Assembly: GCA_009991425.1 (NCBI GenBank)
Contig: JAACWH010000040.1
Location: 1 to 52,485 of the forward strand
Direction: 5' to 3'
Length of the DNA: 52,485 nt
Source: Leptospira sp.
GTDB lineage: Bacteria; Spirochaetota; Leptospiria; Leptospirales; Leptospiraceae
Part shown: piece by piece, positions 26,501 to 35,861 of the stretch
How positions within the stretch are numbered: position 1 is the first letter of the stretch
Layout: the number at the start of each line of letters is the position of its first letter
Notes under the pieces: model-generated
Database searches by the model: none
What the model was told of the DNA's origin: nothing
The model's input: the letters and a program-made list of their open reading frames with translations, nothing else
Program-made: the position numbers and the translations under genes

Positions 26501-28774
26501 ATCATACTCTGAACTCCAAGAATTTTTTGGTAATAGATTTCTCGCAACTTTTAGATATTGATAAGATTGATTGTATGCTGCTGACTCGTGAGCTTTTAAA
26601 CCAGCCTTCAAAAATATATTAGCATAATTAATTTTTTCTTTAGGATCATTAATCAAATCTATAGATTGTTGAAATTGATTTGCTATATCGAAAAGATAAT
26701 CGTCTAAAGGTTTATCTTTCAATAGCAATTTAGCAATTTTCAGATGAGTAGATTTTCTTTCTTCTTCTGGAATTAAAGAATAACTCGCTTGTTGTATTCT
26801 ATCATGAATAAATTTGTAATAAATAAAATCTTCTTCTTTGGCTGAAATATAGATAACTTCATCTTGAATTGCCTTAACTAAAATTAGATTTAAATCTTGA
26901 ATGGGAATATTTGAAATTATTGAAATTAAATTTATCTCAAACCTGTTGCCTATACACGCAGCAATTTTTAAAACTTCAATAACAGATTGTGAAAGCTTAT
27001 TAATTTTTCTAACAGCCATCTCAACTACATTATCAGTAACGCTAAATTTTTTAATTTCATTTAAGTCCCAATACCATGAATTGTGATTGGTGAAATCTAT
27101 ATAACCTTCATCATAGAGTTGGTTTAGTAAAAGCTTAATAAAATAAGAATTACCTCCTGTCTTATTTAAAAGTAACTCAGCAAAATCTCTAATCTTTCCT
27201 TCGCTTAAGGAAAACGTATCAGACAAAAATTCAACAATAGCTTCTAATCTTAAGGCCTCTAGATGAATAGTATTTATCCCTCTATTTGAATTTTCATAAT
27301 TTTTTATAAACAAAGCTAAAGGATGAGAAATCATAACTTCATTATCGCGGTATGCACCAATAAATAAGAAATTTTTCAAGTCAGACTCATTCATGAGCAC
27401 TTCCATAAGACGCAATGAGGCAGAATCAATCCATTGCAAATCATCAAAGAAAACTACTAAAGGATGAGAAGGATTTGATAATCCTTTAAATAACTTAACA
27501 ATAACCGATTGAAATCGATTTAAAGAAGAAGTAGGATCTAGCTCTTCAAGATCGGGTTGTTTACCAATTAATTTTTCAAAATTAGGAACTAAATTTGTAA
27601 TTATCTTTCCGTTTGTACCTAAAGCACTTTTTAAAGAAGTTTTCCATGATTCTATTGATTGTTGATTACCGGACAAAATGTATCTTATTAATTCTTCAAA
27701 AACATTTTTGAAAGCAAAATATGGAATAGTCTTTTGAAATTGATCAAATTTTCCTGAAAGAAATATACCTTTTTCCCTGAGAATTGGTTTATGGATTTCT
27801 CGAATCAATGCTGATTTACCGACACCGGAATAACCAGAAACTAATATCATCTTATGCGATTCCATGTTTTCATATGATGCTAATAGAATTTCAATTTGCT
27901 TTTCTCTACCGTATAGTTTTTCGGGAATTTGGAAAATGGGAGAGTAATCTTCCTTTCCTAATTCTTTGGGTAAATTCTCTAAATCATAAATCAACCCCGC
28001 AGAAGATTTATATCTCATTTCAGGATTTTTTTCTAAAAGTTTTAAAATGATATTTGACATTTCATAAGGAATATCAGGATTTAATAAACGTATATTAGGT
28101 GGAGCTTTAGCTATATGAGAATGAACAACTTCTAATAAGTCTGTAGATGGAAATGGAAGGTGTTGAGTTAATAATTCAAAAAGAGTAACGCCCAAAGAAT
28201 AAAAGTCTGATCTGTAGTCAATGGAACGGTTCATTCTACCTGATTGTTCTGGTGAAATATAAGAAACTGTTCCTTCTAGTTTATTCAAATTGGATACAGT
28301 TTGTATTTGTCTTTTTAAAATGGAAGAAATACCGAAATCTATAATTTTAAGTTTATAATTTGATTCATTAATTAATATATTATTCGGATTGATATCTTTA
28401 TGGACAATGTTATTCTTATGTATTTCTTCTAATGCGCTTGCAATTTGAATTGCAATTTTTAAAAAATCAGGAATAGTAACTTTATTTTTATAAATTAAAG
28501 ATGAAAGAGGAATAGCATCAAAATATTCTAAAACTAAATAAGGCTTATGATTATGTTCAAAATATTCTATATATTTTATAATATTTTCATGGTTAAAACC
28601 TGAACCAATTTCAAATTCTTTCCTTAGCTTATCAAATTCATGAGAATTAGGATATTCTGATGCAGTAGTTTTTATGAGGACTTCGGAGTTAGTTTTTAGG
28701 CTAATTCCATAATATACGACATAAACGCCAAAATATAATTCTTTTACAATTTTATATTCTAGCTGTTTTTGCAT
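23546..28774 (-). CDS. Giant Ser/Thr kinase - AAA ATPase - GAF - PP2C phosphatase
   Basis: The protein has 1742 residues. Residues ~5-270 are a Hanks-type kinase: Lys35 in EVLIK, HKDINPNN at 125-132 (HRD variant) and IDFGIS at 145-150, with the activation-loop end GTVSYISPEQ. A STAND/AAA-type ATPase follows (GYSGVGKS at 314-321, VVFFDDLQWID as Walker B), then a long helical repeat region (~650-1280), a GAF domain (~1310-1460), a coiled coil, and a C-terminal SpoIIE-type phosphatase (~1500-1742; GGDLYDI, IADATGHGLQAA, DDLTMIW). It combines opposing activities in one chain. The glycine loop of the kinase is weak, so kinase activity is likely but unproven. Confidence 0.92.
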   Translation of the reverse strand: MQKQLEYKIVKELYFGVYVVYYGISLKTNSEVLIKTTASEYPNSHEFDKLRKEFEIGSGFNHENIIKYIEYFEHNHKPYLVLEYFDAIPLSSLIYKNKVTIPDFLKIAIQIASALEEIHKNNIVHKDINPNNILINESNYKLKIIDFGISSILKRQIQTVSNLNKLEGTVSYISPEQSGRMNRSIDYRSDFYSLGVTLFELLTQHLPFPSTDLLEVVHSHIAKAPPNIRLLNPDIPYEMSNIILKLLEKNPEMRYKSSAGLIYDLENLPKELGKEDYSPIFQIPEKLYGREKQIEILLASYENMESHKMILVSGYSGVGKSALIREIHKPILREKGIFLSGKFDQFQKTIPYFAFKNVFEELIRYILSGNQQSIESWKTSLKSALGTNGKIITNLVPNFEKLIGKQPDLEELDPTSSLNRFQSVIVKLFKGLSNPSHPLVVFFDDLQWIDSASLRLMEVLMNESDLKNFLFIGAYRDNEVMISHPLALFIKNYENSNRGINTIHLEALRLEAIVEFLSDTFSLSEGKIRDFAELLLNKTGGNSYFIKLLLNQLYDEGYIDFTNHNSWYWDLNEIKKFSVTDNVVEMAVRKINKLSQSVIEVLKIAACIGNRFEINLISIISNIPIQDLNLILVKAIQDEVIYISAKEEDFIYYKFIHDRIQQASYSLIPEEERKSTHLKIAKLLLKDKPLDDYLFDIANQFQQSIDLINDPKEKINYANIFLKAGLKAHESAAYNQSYQYLKVARNLLPKNSWSSEYDLTLNILTAYAKASLLIREYGVMHAIADEVIQNAKTILDKVPIFEIKILYHSYKTELHEAVNASREVLYLLGVILPKKPKLKDIFIYLFKAKFALRGKSMVDLENLPVMTDPNLLAASRIITSAASAAYFTSAEMLSCMFLSGVTISAKHGNSPYSAYFYSGYALLLCGALNDVVGGEKFGQLALKLLDKFDANSLRCRTNFLYHAFTSHWTHPLRDSLKKYMKAYEYGIDFGDLEYATGNLLFHAMSSLNIGRNLVDLNQEIINYTQFISHSGQERNLNVYLVIQQFVHNLLDLSKDPTILTGQSYDEEIGIQKSENNNDVMALCWIYLYKSILLYMFNKTEEAFEVIKKIEPLLPGILAQNLVYLASFYESLIYLDYFAGKKIPRKFHNKIKKNVKKLNAWSKYSNENLKHKYLLIVAKQSEKSGNIQKIISFYANAINQAKQNGFIHEEALSNELIGNFLLSIGLEKIASPYLRDAYYLYERWGAKAKLKQMQTYYLETPSKIHFAIKRRSSDQNPAKINSSSLSTSSKTISFIDTTSALKTTHLISSEILLDELLTKFMRISSENAGATNGFLILRNKDRWIVNVEYDIEKDIILKNSALFIEEVDNLSTAILNYVIRTRESLVIGDASSDLRFQQDKYIETAKPKSILCMSLIHQGDQIGVLYLENKFIEDAFTEDRLETLRIISSQAVISIVNAKLVEDIILSKRLLEDQNVNLEKNVLERTQELQQSKNIAEKLLQEIKTDLLLAKKIQQNILPQDLQLSPKLDIHIAFLPLNEVGGDLYDITKISDTKFRFFIADATGHGLQAALLTMTIKSEYENIKNLDLTPSELLTIINEQFYKKYKNLTTFFSCIILDLDLEKNELLFSSAGHPAQLFLDSNQTHIMEKQGRLIGILGNTKYKDIRHTLNPGAKIFLFTDGAYEQFSEKEEEYGEDRLIQIINKNQNENGEKILNNILQSLDEFSGNGDREDDLTMIWIHYKN

Positions 28775-28848
28775 ATTTTCAAGGTAAATAAATTATCAAA
28801 TCTATGCAAATAGGATTCTATTTTTAGTAAATTTAAGTAACTTATTTT

Positions 28849-31005
28849 TTATTTTAAAAATTCATAACCTATAATTTGATCCAATGATGGCGAACTTTGA
28901 ATAGCATAAGAGGCAAGCATACCTGAAATAATTGAAGTTTCGGCACTTCCAAAATTCAAAGACGTGTTAATCCAATCACCGCATAGAACTAGATTTTGAA
29001 ATCCTGACTCCCAAGCATTCAATCTGTACTTACCTGATCCAGGAACAGAAAGTACGTAGCGTTCTGTAGGATCTACGTTAACACGAATGTAAGATTGATT
29101 CATCCTCTGGATACCGATTTCGGCCTTTGTTTCGTCATGACAACTCAAAAGATCGTAATCCAGAGCCAATGGATTTGTAATATTTTTATAAGATTTCGGG
29201 AAGATATTTCCAAAATTTTGTAAAGATTGAGTAGCCGTCCATTTAACACGTTCTTTCATTCTTTCAGGATATGTTGTATCTTTAAAGTCAGGAACGGGTT
29301 CTGATTCTTGCATAGGACCGCAGAAATAAATCAATGATTTTGGAACATTTCCTTCTTCCCAATCTTCAATCGAGATTAAATCGCTAAAATCTGAAAAATC
29401 ATTGAACGGATTATTATAACTCGCTCCTAAAAGGAAATCAGATTCCTTAAGGTTCGTTTCAAAGCCGAGTTCTTTAGTATCTTTTTTTAGCCAAATTTGA
29501 AAAGCCTGGGTCTGTATAGTCTCCACCTTCTCAACCATTGCCTTCCATTTTGTATTAGCCTCAATCAGTTCTTTACAAATTATCGGAAGTGCCGCTATAG
29601 AAATGCCCAAAACCACAGTATCATAATCAGAATCATACTTTAATATTTTACTTTTAACAGGTTTCCAAGCTGACCAATAACTTTCCAAATCAACCTTTCC
29701 CTTCTTAATCTCAGAACCTTCTTTGAGTTGATTAAAATCTGGTTCACTCGGCCATCCATATCTACTTTTAATCTTAACTAATGGCTCATAATGATTATTA
29801 ACCAAGCTTGCTTGAACTTCCATTTCTATTTCTGCAATAGACTTTTTATCAGAGCTTAATTTTACATTTTTAACCTTATGAAAAAATTCAAAATTTACAC
29901 CTCTTTTCTTTAGTACACGATACAAAGGAGCTATTACAACTTCTCCTGTTCCTCCAGAGAATCTATAAAGAGGCGCTCCTTTAGCTACGATTTGTCGTAT
30001 AACAAAATATAGATATCCTGCAGCAGACATAGATGGTGAATCATTTGAATTCCCTTTTGGATATTGAAAGCAAATATTTACAGGTACGTGAGGGATAGGA
30101 GACCTTAATGATAGGTCAGAAAGTCCATGCCTTTTCAACCAATCTTTATAATCCTCTTCATCTAAATATTGTATTCCCTTCTGAAAAATATCATCCTTTA
30201 TTATTCCCTTTATTAAAGTTCCATAATAATCCAACTGGATAAATAGTCTTCTCAAGTAATCATTGTTTTCAATAGAAGATTGGAAGCTATTGAACATCCA
30301 AGTTGTAATCTTATCTAAATTGGAAGTTATATCCGAAAGAACTTGAAAGTCATTGCTTTTAGAAAATTTTTCCGTTAGGTGAACAATACTTTCTAAAATT
30401 TTTTCGAATAGTAAAATCTCTGGCTTATCCTTAATTTCATTTATAGAACTAAGAAACGATTCAAGCCAAGATTCTACAGATTTAGCTGTAGATTCAGCAA
30501 CTTTTGGAAATGCTTTTCCTGTAAAAAGAAAATACATAATCTGAGCTATTTCAATAAGAAAATCTGGTAGAGTCGGTAAAAAAGAATCTCCTTCCCAAGG
30601 TTTCTCATCGTTATGTGGTAACCAAGTCGGCCATTGTTTAACTTGGCCATTTATAGTTTCTAATTGTAATGCAAAATTACTTGGAATAAAAGCTTCATCC
30701 ATAGTTTTAATAGGTTCATCAGGTTCCCAGTCAAGTTCGGAATAAGCTGCTGAAACCATGTGAAATAAATTATTGTAAAAATTTCCAAACACATGAATAC
30801 CATGTTCTTCGATTCGCTGACTAGCATTAGCATTTCTACCGCTAGCACATTTTCCACCAAGTCTCCAGCCCATTTGGTAAACTGTGATATCATATTTTTC
30901 TTTCCAATTCGGATCTGATGTTAGATGGAATACAGTTGATAAACTAGATAGACCACCACCTAAGACTGCTATTTTCTTTTTTTTCTCTTTCACATCTAAC
31001 TCCAA
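28849..31005 (-). CDS. FAD-dependent amine oxidase/phytoene desaturase-like flavoprotein
   Basis: The protein has 718 residues. The N-terminus has the dinucleotide-binding strand and glycines (KIAVLGGGLSSLS) followed by the WRLGGKC motif at 48-53, and the C-terminus has the FAD closing motif around 672-698 (LVLCGDWINT, then AETSIISGMLAS). This is the pattern of carotenoid desaturases, hydroxysqualene dehydroxylase and related amine-oxidase family proteins. It is longer than usual because of a helical insert at about 130-300. The carotenoid oxygenase gene lies 63 bases upstream on the same strand, so a role in carotenoid or apocarotenoid redox chemistry is a good guess; the substrate is unknown. 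Confidence 0.82.
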   Translation of the reverse strand: MELDVKEKKKKIAVLGGGLSSLSTVFHLTSDPNWKEKYDITVYQMGWRLGGKCASGRNANASQRIEEHGIHVFGNFYNNLFHMVSAAYSELDWEPDEPIKTMDEAFIPSNFALQLETINGQVKQWPTWLPHNDEKPWEGDSFLPTLPDFLIEIAQIMYFLFTGKAFPKVAESTAKSVESWLESFLSSINEIKDKPEILLFEKILESIVHLTEKFSKSNDFQVLSDITSNLDKITTWMFNSFQSSIENNDYLRRLFIQLDYYGTLIKGIIKDDIFQKGIQYLDEEDYKDWLKRHGLSDLSLRSPIPHVPVNICFQYPKGNSNDSPSMSAAGYLYFVIRQIVAKGAPLYRFSGGTGEVVIAPLYRVLKKRGVNFEFFHKVKNVKLSSDKKSIAEIEMEVQASLVNNHYEPLVKIKSRYGWPSEPDFNQLKEGSEIKKGKVDLESYWSAWKPVKSKILKYDSDYDTVVLGISIAALPIICKELIEANTKWKAMVEKVETIQTQAFQIWLKKDTKELGFETNLKESDFLLGASYNNPFNDFSDFSDLISIEDWEEGNVPKSLIYFCGPMQESEPVPDFKDTTYPERMKERVKWTATQSLQNFGNIFPKSYKNITNPLALDYDLLSCHDETKAEIGIQRMNQSYIRVNVDPTERYVLSVPGSGKYRLNAWESGFQNLVLCGDWINTSLNFGSAETSIISGMLASYAIQSSPSLDQIIGYEFLK

Positions 31006-31068
31006 AAATTAAATTTATATATCCTTAACCAAGTTGGTAAATTAATGATTTGTATCCAAATATGTAAT

Positions 31069-32511
31069 TTAATGTAAATTATTTTCACTTAAATACATTC
31101 CATGAAATCCAAATGGTATTAAATATGGAAGTTCTGCTCTACCAATTTCTTTAAATGATTTTGCATCAAGGATAAGAACGTAGGATGATTCATTTTTTCC
31201 ATCTAGAACAAGGGATAGTAAAATTCCATCTTCTTCTAATATAGAATTTGGATTAGCAACGAAAATGGGTTCAGTTGGATAAGACCCTTCTTCAAACCAT
31301 ACATCATATTTGCCTGAATCCATATTTACTTTCACTAACTGATTGTTAAAATCATTAGATTTTAATTTGCTGTTGCTTACGCCATATCCAAAGGAATATT
31401 TTTTACCGAAGAAATTAGAGTTTATAATTGGCATTTCTAATCCACAGTCTGATACAATTTTATAATTTGAAGAGTTGGACTGAAGATCTAATTTATACCT
31501 TCTCAATTCTCCTGGAAGAATATTGCCACCTTCTTCAGAAAATATTCTTTTCAAATAAAATTGATTGATGATTTCCATATCCTTATATACAGGAAGGTCA
31601 AGTATAATGGAACCTTCTGATTCATACGCATTCATATGATGGAATGTAAAAAAAGTATCCGTTGAAAACTTTTCTATGGTCTTACCAGTTTTTTTATCTA
31701 CAATAATAAATTTTGTACCGAGATTTTCCTTCCATTCGAATGCTTCAATTAGGGAAGATCCAGTTATTCCCATGCTTATCATTTTCAAAAGATCCAAGAC
31801 CAATGGATGTTCTGTTAGAATGATATAATTTTCCGTTGTAATAAAGCTATGCATGTAAGCTGCATGCTCCGTATGAATTTTCGCAATAGGAATTCTAGTC
31901 CTAGTTCCATCGGGAATTTTAAAAATTACATAATGTGTCCCTAATAGATCAATTTCAATTCCAAAATTCCAAATAACCTTATTTAGATGATCTATTTGTG
32001 GGTGAGGAGAATTAATTACTAAGTTCAGTTTATCATCGTATTTAAATTCACCCTCTGTTTTAATATCATTTGGATTTATAGAAACGGGAACTGGAACATC
32101 AGCAATTGCAACCAAGTGCTGCTTCAATTTCATAAAATTTATAGAAGCATTATCTCCAAATTGAGTATTTGGTAGTAGACTAACGAATATTTTTTCAAAG
32201 ATATTTCTATCTGGTACTGATGCGAATTCTGAATATGTAATTTTCTTTTCTTTTGTTGATGAGTTATAATCCTTACTTTTTAAAAATTGTCCAGAACTGA
32301 ATATTCCATCCTTGGTAAATTCAACAGAATGAATCTTCGATAAGCCATCAAAGAAATGTTTCATTTTCTGTGAACCTAAATCATACAGTGCAGGACCATT
32401 TCTATACAAAGTACCAATTAACCATTCAGGAAGTGTATGTCCCGAATATTTAACGGACAGCTTGTCCCATTCATTTACCTGTGATTGAAAACCTAGTCGA
32501 AAATCTTTCAA
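31069..32511 (-). CDS. Carotenoid cleavage oxygenase (RPE65/BCO family)
   Basis: The protein has 480 residues, the usual family length. All four iron-binding His can be placed: His170 (INSPHPQ), His221 (YMHSFITTENY), His291 (FHHMNAYE) and His470 (PFGFHGMY near the C-terminus). The N-terminal LIGTLYRNGPALYD is also typical. These non-haem iron enzymes split a double bond of carotenoids or related stilbene-like compounds with O2; the exact cleavage site cannot be read from sequence. It heads an operon with the flavoprotein downstream. No signal peptide is seen. Confidence 0.93.
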   Translation of the reverse strand: MKDFRLGFQSQVNEWDKLSVKYSGHTLPEWLIGTLYRNGPALYDLGSQKMKHFFDGLSKIHSVEFTKDGIFSSGQFLKSKDYNSSTKEKKITYSEFASVPDRNIFEKIFVSLLPNTQFGDNASINFMKLKQHLVAIADVPVPVSINPNDIKTEGEFKYDDKLNLVINSPHPQIDHLNKVIWNFGIEIDLLGTHYVIFKIPDGTRTRIPIAKIHTEHAAYMHSFITTENYIILTEHPLVLDLLKMISMGITGSSLIEAFEWKENLGTKFIIVDKKTGKTIEKFSTDTFFTFHHMNAYESEGSIILDLPVYKDMEIINQFYLKRIFSEEGGNILPGELRRYKLDLQSNSSNYKIVSDCGLEMPIINSNFFGKKYSFGYGVSNSKLKSNDFNNQLVKVNMDSGKYDVWFEEGSYPTEPIFVANPNSILEEDGILLSLVLDGKNESSYVLILDAKSFKEIGRAELPYLIPFGFHGMYLSENNLH

Positions 32512-32595
32512 ATTTAATCCTTAATTATATTACAAAAATACTAACTAACATACTTTATATAAAATGATAAAGATGTCAAGGAGCAATAAAACAAT

Positions 32596-33600
32596 TTACC
32601 AGCTACTCGAACTACCGCCACCCCCAAAACTTCCACCTCCGCCACCGAAGCTGGAACTAGAAGAGCTGGAACCTGAAGAACTAAATCCACCACCGCTACT
32701 ACTCCACCCTCCCTTTGATCCAGAACTTGATCCTGGTGAAAAATTATTCATTTTCTTTCGACCCCATGGGCTTACTAATGCAAAAATTTTCCAACTTATC
32801 ATTAATGCTAAGTAGGTAAATAAAATTGGTATTCCATATTTTTTCCCTAAAATAGCTGAAGGAAAAATTGCCCAGAAAGGAACTAAAAATGCAGCAATAA
32901 ACCAACCAACGTAAGGTGTGAATGCAGCAATATATGTAAAAATACCAACGACTAATAGAAAGAAGGCGGAAACAAATACTTGAAAAAACCACGGAATATC
33001 TGATTCATAAGGTAAACCATCCAAAATGGATAAGGGACCAAAATTAGCAAAATCTCCCTGATTACTAGTTGCATAATAATCAGAATTGGGATCATAGAAA
33101 TTAGCTTCTTCATTAGTATAGGATTTACCAATTGCTGTAATAATTGTTTCTATTCCCTCTTGTATTCCCTCGGCATAATTTCCTTTTTTAAAATTTGGTT
33201 TTAATTTGTTATCTAAAATTCTCTTGCAGATTATATCAGGAAGATCACCTTCCAAGCCATAACCAACTTCAATCCGCATCTTTCTATCCTTAATTGCAAT
33301 CAACATAAGCACACCATTGTCTTTGTCTTTTTGCCCAAGCTTCCAAGACTCAACTACCTTCAAGCTATACTCTTCAAGGATCTCACCCTCTAAAGTAGGA
33401 ATAATGAGAACAGCAATTTGGTTGGAGGAATTTCTTTCATGATCTATCAAACGATTTTCCATTAAACTTTGGAAGGCATCATCTGTCACATAGGCTAAAT
33501 CAATGAATCTTCCTTCTAAGGGAGGGACTTCCAATGATAAAATAGAAGTTGTATGGAAAACTAAGAAACTTAAGCTAAAAATGAGAAATTTAAATTTCAT
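32596..33600 (-). CDS. TPM-domain (YgcG-like) membrane protein
   Basis: The protein has 334 residues: a signal peptide (~22 residues), a TPM domain at about 28-150 (AYVTDDAFQSL, IAVLIIPTLEG, WKLGQKDKDNGVLMLIAIKDRKMRIEVGYGLEG), several hydrophobic segments at about 205-290, and a Ser/Gly-rich tail ending SSSW. This order is the standard one in this widespread family, some members of which have been linked to photosystem repair or phosphatase-like activity. Its role here is unknown. The low-complexity tail also creates a proline-rich open frame on the other strand, which is not a gene. Confidence 0.9.
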   Translation of the reverse strand: MKFKFLIFSLSFLVFHTTSILSLEVPPLEGRFIDLAYVTDDAFQSLMENRLIDHERNSSNQIAVLIIPTLEGEILEEYSLKVVESWKLGQKDKDNGVLMLIAIKDRKMRIEVGYGLEGDLPDIICKRILDNKLKPNFKKGNYAEGIQEGIETIITAIGKSYTNEEANFYDPNSDYYATSNQGDFANFGPLSILDGLPYESDIPWFFQVFVSAFFLLVVGIFTYIAAFTPYVGWFIAAFLVPFWAIFPSAILGKKYGIPILFTYLALMISWKIFALVSPWGRKKMNNFSPGSSSGSKGGWSSSGGGFSSSGSSSSSSSFGGGGGSFGGGGSSSSW

Positions 33601-33799
33601 AATATTTTATTTATTTCCTTTTCTTCTACTTTTGAAAGTAAGAACTCTCATAATTTAATTCAATTTGATTCGAAATCAATTGTTTTTTTGAAAATATTCT
33701 CTTGTCAAATCCTGTATTCTGATGTTTTCTAACCAAGTCCCTTGAATCTTTTAGTAAATCTATTGTTTCAAAATTCGGTCACAAATAAGGAGCAAATCA

Positions 33800-35347
33800 T
33801 TGGAAGCAATTTTTACCTGGATACTCAATCAGCCATTTTACACAGTTCTCATTATAGGATTTACTTTTCTTTTAATTTTATTTCTTCGCGATATTTCTCA
33901 AACGAAACATACAATCACTCACAACTTTCCCGTTGTCGGTCATCTGCGCTACTTTTTAGAAATGATTGGACCAGAGTTAAGACAATATTGGGTTGCAAAT
34001 GACAAAGAAGAAAAACCTTTTGATCGAACAGAAAGAAGATGGATTTATGCAACGGCAAAAGGTGAAAATTCTAATTTTGGATTTGGTACTACAGAGCAGC
34101 AATATGAGCCGGGTTATCCTATTATCAAACACAAAGCTTTTCCTTTTCCTGAGCATAAAGCATTTAAAATCAATAATGATCCCACTTGCATACCCTCACT
34201 AAAAGTTATGGGGGAATACAATAAAAGAAAATTTCCATTTCGACCTTATTCGATTGTAAATATTTCTGCTATGTCCTTTGGTTCTTTAAGTAAGAATGCA
34301 GTAGTTGCACTTAACAAAGGAGCATTAAACGCCGGTGCTTTCCACAATACAGGGGAAGGTGGATTATCACCGTACCATTTGAACGGTTCAGATGTAGTCT
34401 GGCAAATAGGAACTGGATATTTTGGAGCAAGGGATGCAAATGGCCGTTTCAATATAAATGTTCTAAAGGATAAAGTGGAAGCACATCCATTTATTAGAGC
34501 TGTTGAAATTAAATTATCTCAAGGTGCCAAACCAGGCAAAGGTGGGATTTTACCTGGAGTTAAAGTCAATGCTGAAATTGCTCGCATTCGACATGTACCA
34601 GAAGGTAAAGATTGCATATCACCAAATTCTCATTCTGAATTTAGCAATGTAAAAGAGTTAATAGATTTCATTGAGATGATAGCAGAAGAAACAGGTCTTC
34701 CAGTTGGGATAAAAAGTGCAGTCGGTGAAATCGAATTTTGGGAAGAACTAGCTAAGGAAATGAAAAAGCAAAATAAGGGACCCGATTTTATAGCTATCGA
34801 TGGTGGGGAAGGAGGAACAGGTGCAGCTCCACTAACTTATGCGGATCATGTTTCCTTACCATTTAAAATTGCTTTCCAAAGAGTTTACACGACATTTCAA
34901 AAAATTGGCATTACTGATCGAATTGTATGGATAGGTGCTGGGAAATTAGGATTCCCAGATCGCGCCGTTGTAGCTCTTGCTATGGGTTGTGATTTAATTT
35001 ACATTGCTAGGGAAGCAATGCTTTCAATTGGATGCATCCAAGCAGAAAAGTGCCACACAGATCATTGTCCGGCTGGAGTAGCAACTCAAAATTGGTGGCT
35101 GCAAAAAGGTTTAAACCCGACCAATAAATCCGTTCGAGCTGGTAAGTATATACAAGGTTTTCGTAAAGAACTACTATCCTTAGCGCATTCTTGTGGGCAT
35201 GAACATCCTGGACAATTTACAGGAAAGGATATTGAAATTTCCGTAGGAATGAATAAATTTATTACACTAGAAGAACAACTTGGATATAGCAAAGAACCAG
35301 TTTCATTTTCGAAAATGGAAGACTATGCGAAATTTCCAAGTCGTTGA
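33800..35347 (+). CDS. FMN-binding glutamate-synthase-like protein
   Basis: The protein has 515 residues and starts at TTG with AAGGAG at 33787-33792 upstream. It has an N-terminal membrane helix (about 10-30) and then the FMN/Fe-S domain of glutamate synthase large subunits: VNISAMSFGSLSKNA, GEGGLSPYH, GGEGGTGAAPLTYADH, and the 3Fe-4S cysteines in CIQAEKCHTDHCPAGVATQN. There is no glutaminase domain and no beta-helix domain, so it is the stand-alone type found in many bacteria and archaea whose function is unsettled. A small terminator-like hairpin follows. Confidence 0.9.
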   Translation: MEAIFTWILNQPFYTVLIIGFTFLLILFLRDISQTKHTITHNFPVVGHLRYFLEMIGPELRQYWVANDKEEKPFDRTERRWIYATAKGENSNFGFGTTEQQYEPGYPIIKHKAFPFPEHKAFKINNDPTCIPSLKVMGEYNKRKFPFRPYSIVNISAMSFGSLSKNAVVALNKGALNAGAFHNTGEGGLSPYHLNGSDVVWQIGTGYFGARDANGRFNINVLKDKVEAHPFIRAVEIKLSQGAKPGKGGILPGVKVNAEIARIRHVPEGKDCISPNSHSEFSNVKELIDFIEMIAEETGLPVGIKSAVGEIEFWEELAKEMKKQNKGPDFIAIDGGEGGTGAAPLTYADHVSLPFKIAFQRVYTTFQKIGITDRIVWIGAGKLGFPDRAVVALAMGCDLIYIAREAMLSIGCIQAEKCHTDHCPAGVATQNWWLQKGLNPTNKSVRAGKYIQGFRKELLSLAHSCGHEHPGQFTGKDIEISVGMNKFITLEEQLGYSKEPVSFSKMEDYAKFPSR

Positions 35348-35358
35348 TCTAATTCAGA

Positions 35359-35382
35359 GTAGATAAAATCTACCTTTTATTT
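35359..35382 (+). terminator. Terminator-like hairpin after the glutamate-synthase-like gene
   Basis: GTAGAT (35359-35364) pairs with ATCTAC (35368-35373) around AAA, followed by CTTTTATTT. The stem is short; the structure reaches into the end of the convergent lipoprotein gene. Confidence 0.5.
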
Positions 35383-35739
35383 GTATGTATATCCTGATAT
35401 AGTACAAGAAACAGGTGTTAGTACCAAACTGAATGGAGGTAGAATAAACCACCATGGATTGCAAGATGCATCAGTTATCATGTGCTTAGTAGCTCGGTCT
35501 TTCTTCGCAGCTAATGTGAAATCGTTCACAGTATTGTCCAAGCTAGCTTTATCATAAACTTCATAAGCTACTATGAATAAATTAACTCCAAGGTTAGTTG
35601 TAGATTGGTAAGTAGCTGGCTTGCCATCTGGTGTATCTACATTTGAAAATCTTTTGGCTGTTTTGGTACTTGAGCAGTTGATTGCAAACAGTAAAATGCA
35701 AAACAGAGCTATAGAAATATTTTTAATTTTGTTTATCAT
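35377..35739 (-). CDS. Small lipoprotein, hypothetical
   Basis: The protein has 120 residues. A signal peptide ends in LFAINC (Cys22), followed by SSTKTAKRF. The mature part has a Thr/Asp-rich middle and a C-terminal hydrophobic end NPWWFILPPFSLVLTPVSC that may dip into a membrane or form a Cys-containing hairpin. No family was recognised. It converges with the glutamate-synthase-like gene and stands alone, 122 bases from the acyltransferase gene. Confidence 0.65.
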   Translation of the reverse strand: MINKIKNISIALFCILLFAINCSSTKTAKRFSNVDTPDGKPATYQSTTNLGVNLFIVAYEVYDKASLDNTVNDFTLAAKKDRATKHMITDASCNPWWFILPPFSLVLTPVSCTISGYTYK

Positions 35740-35861
35740 TGGTATCCTTCTAAATCTAGAATCTTTTTTGCTTTCGCCATATATTAAATTTTGAAAGTTA
35801 AAGTCTTAAACTGGAAGAATTCTATAGTTCTGTCAATTGTATTTAGGAAAAATAATACCTA

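Noticed and set aside
32564..32815. Proline-rich open frame of 83 codons on the plus strand
   Set aside because: It is the mirror image of the Ser/Gly-rich tail of the TPM-domain gene; the composition follows from that repeat.
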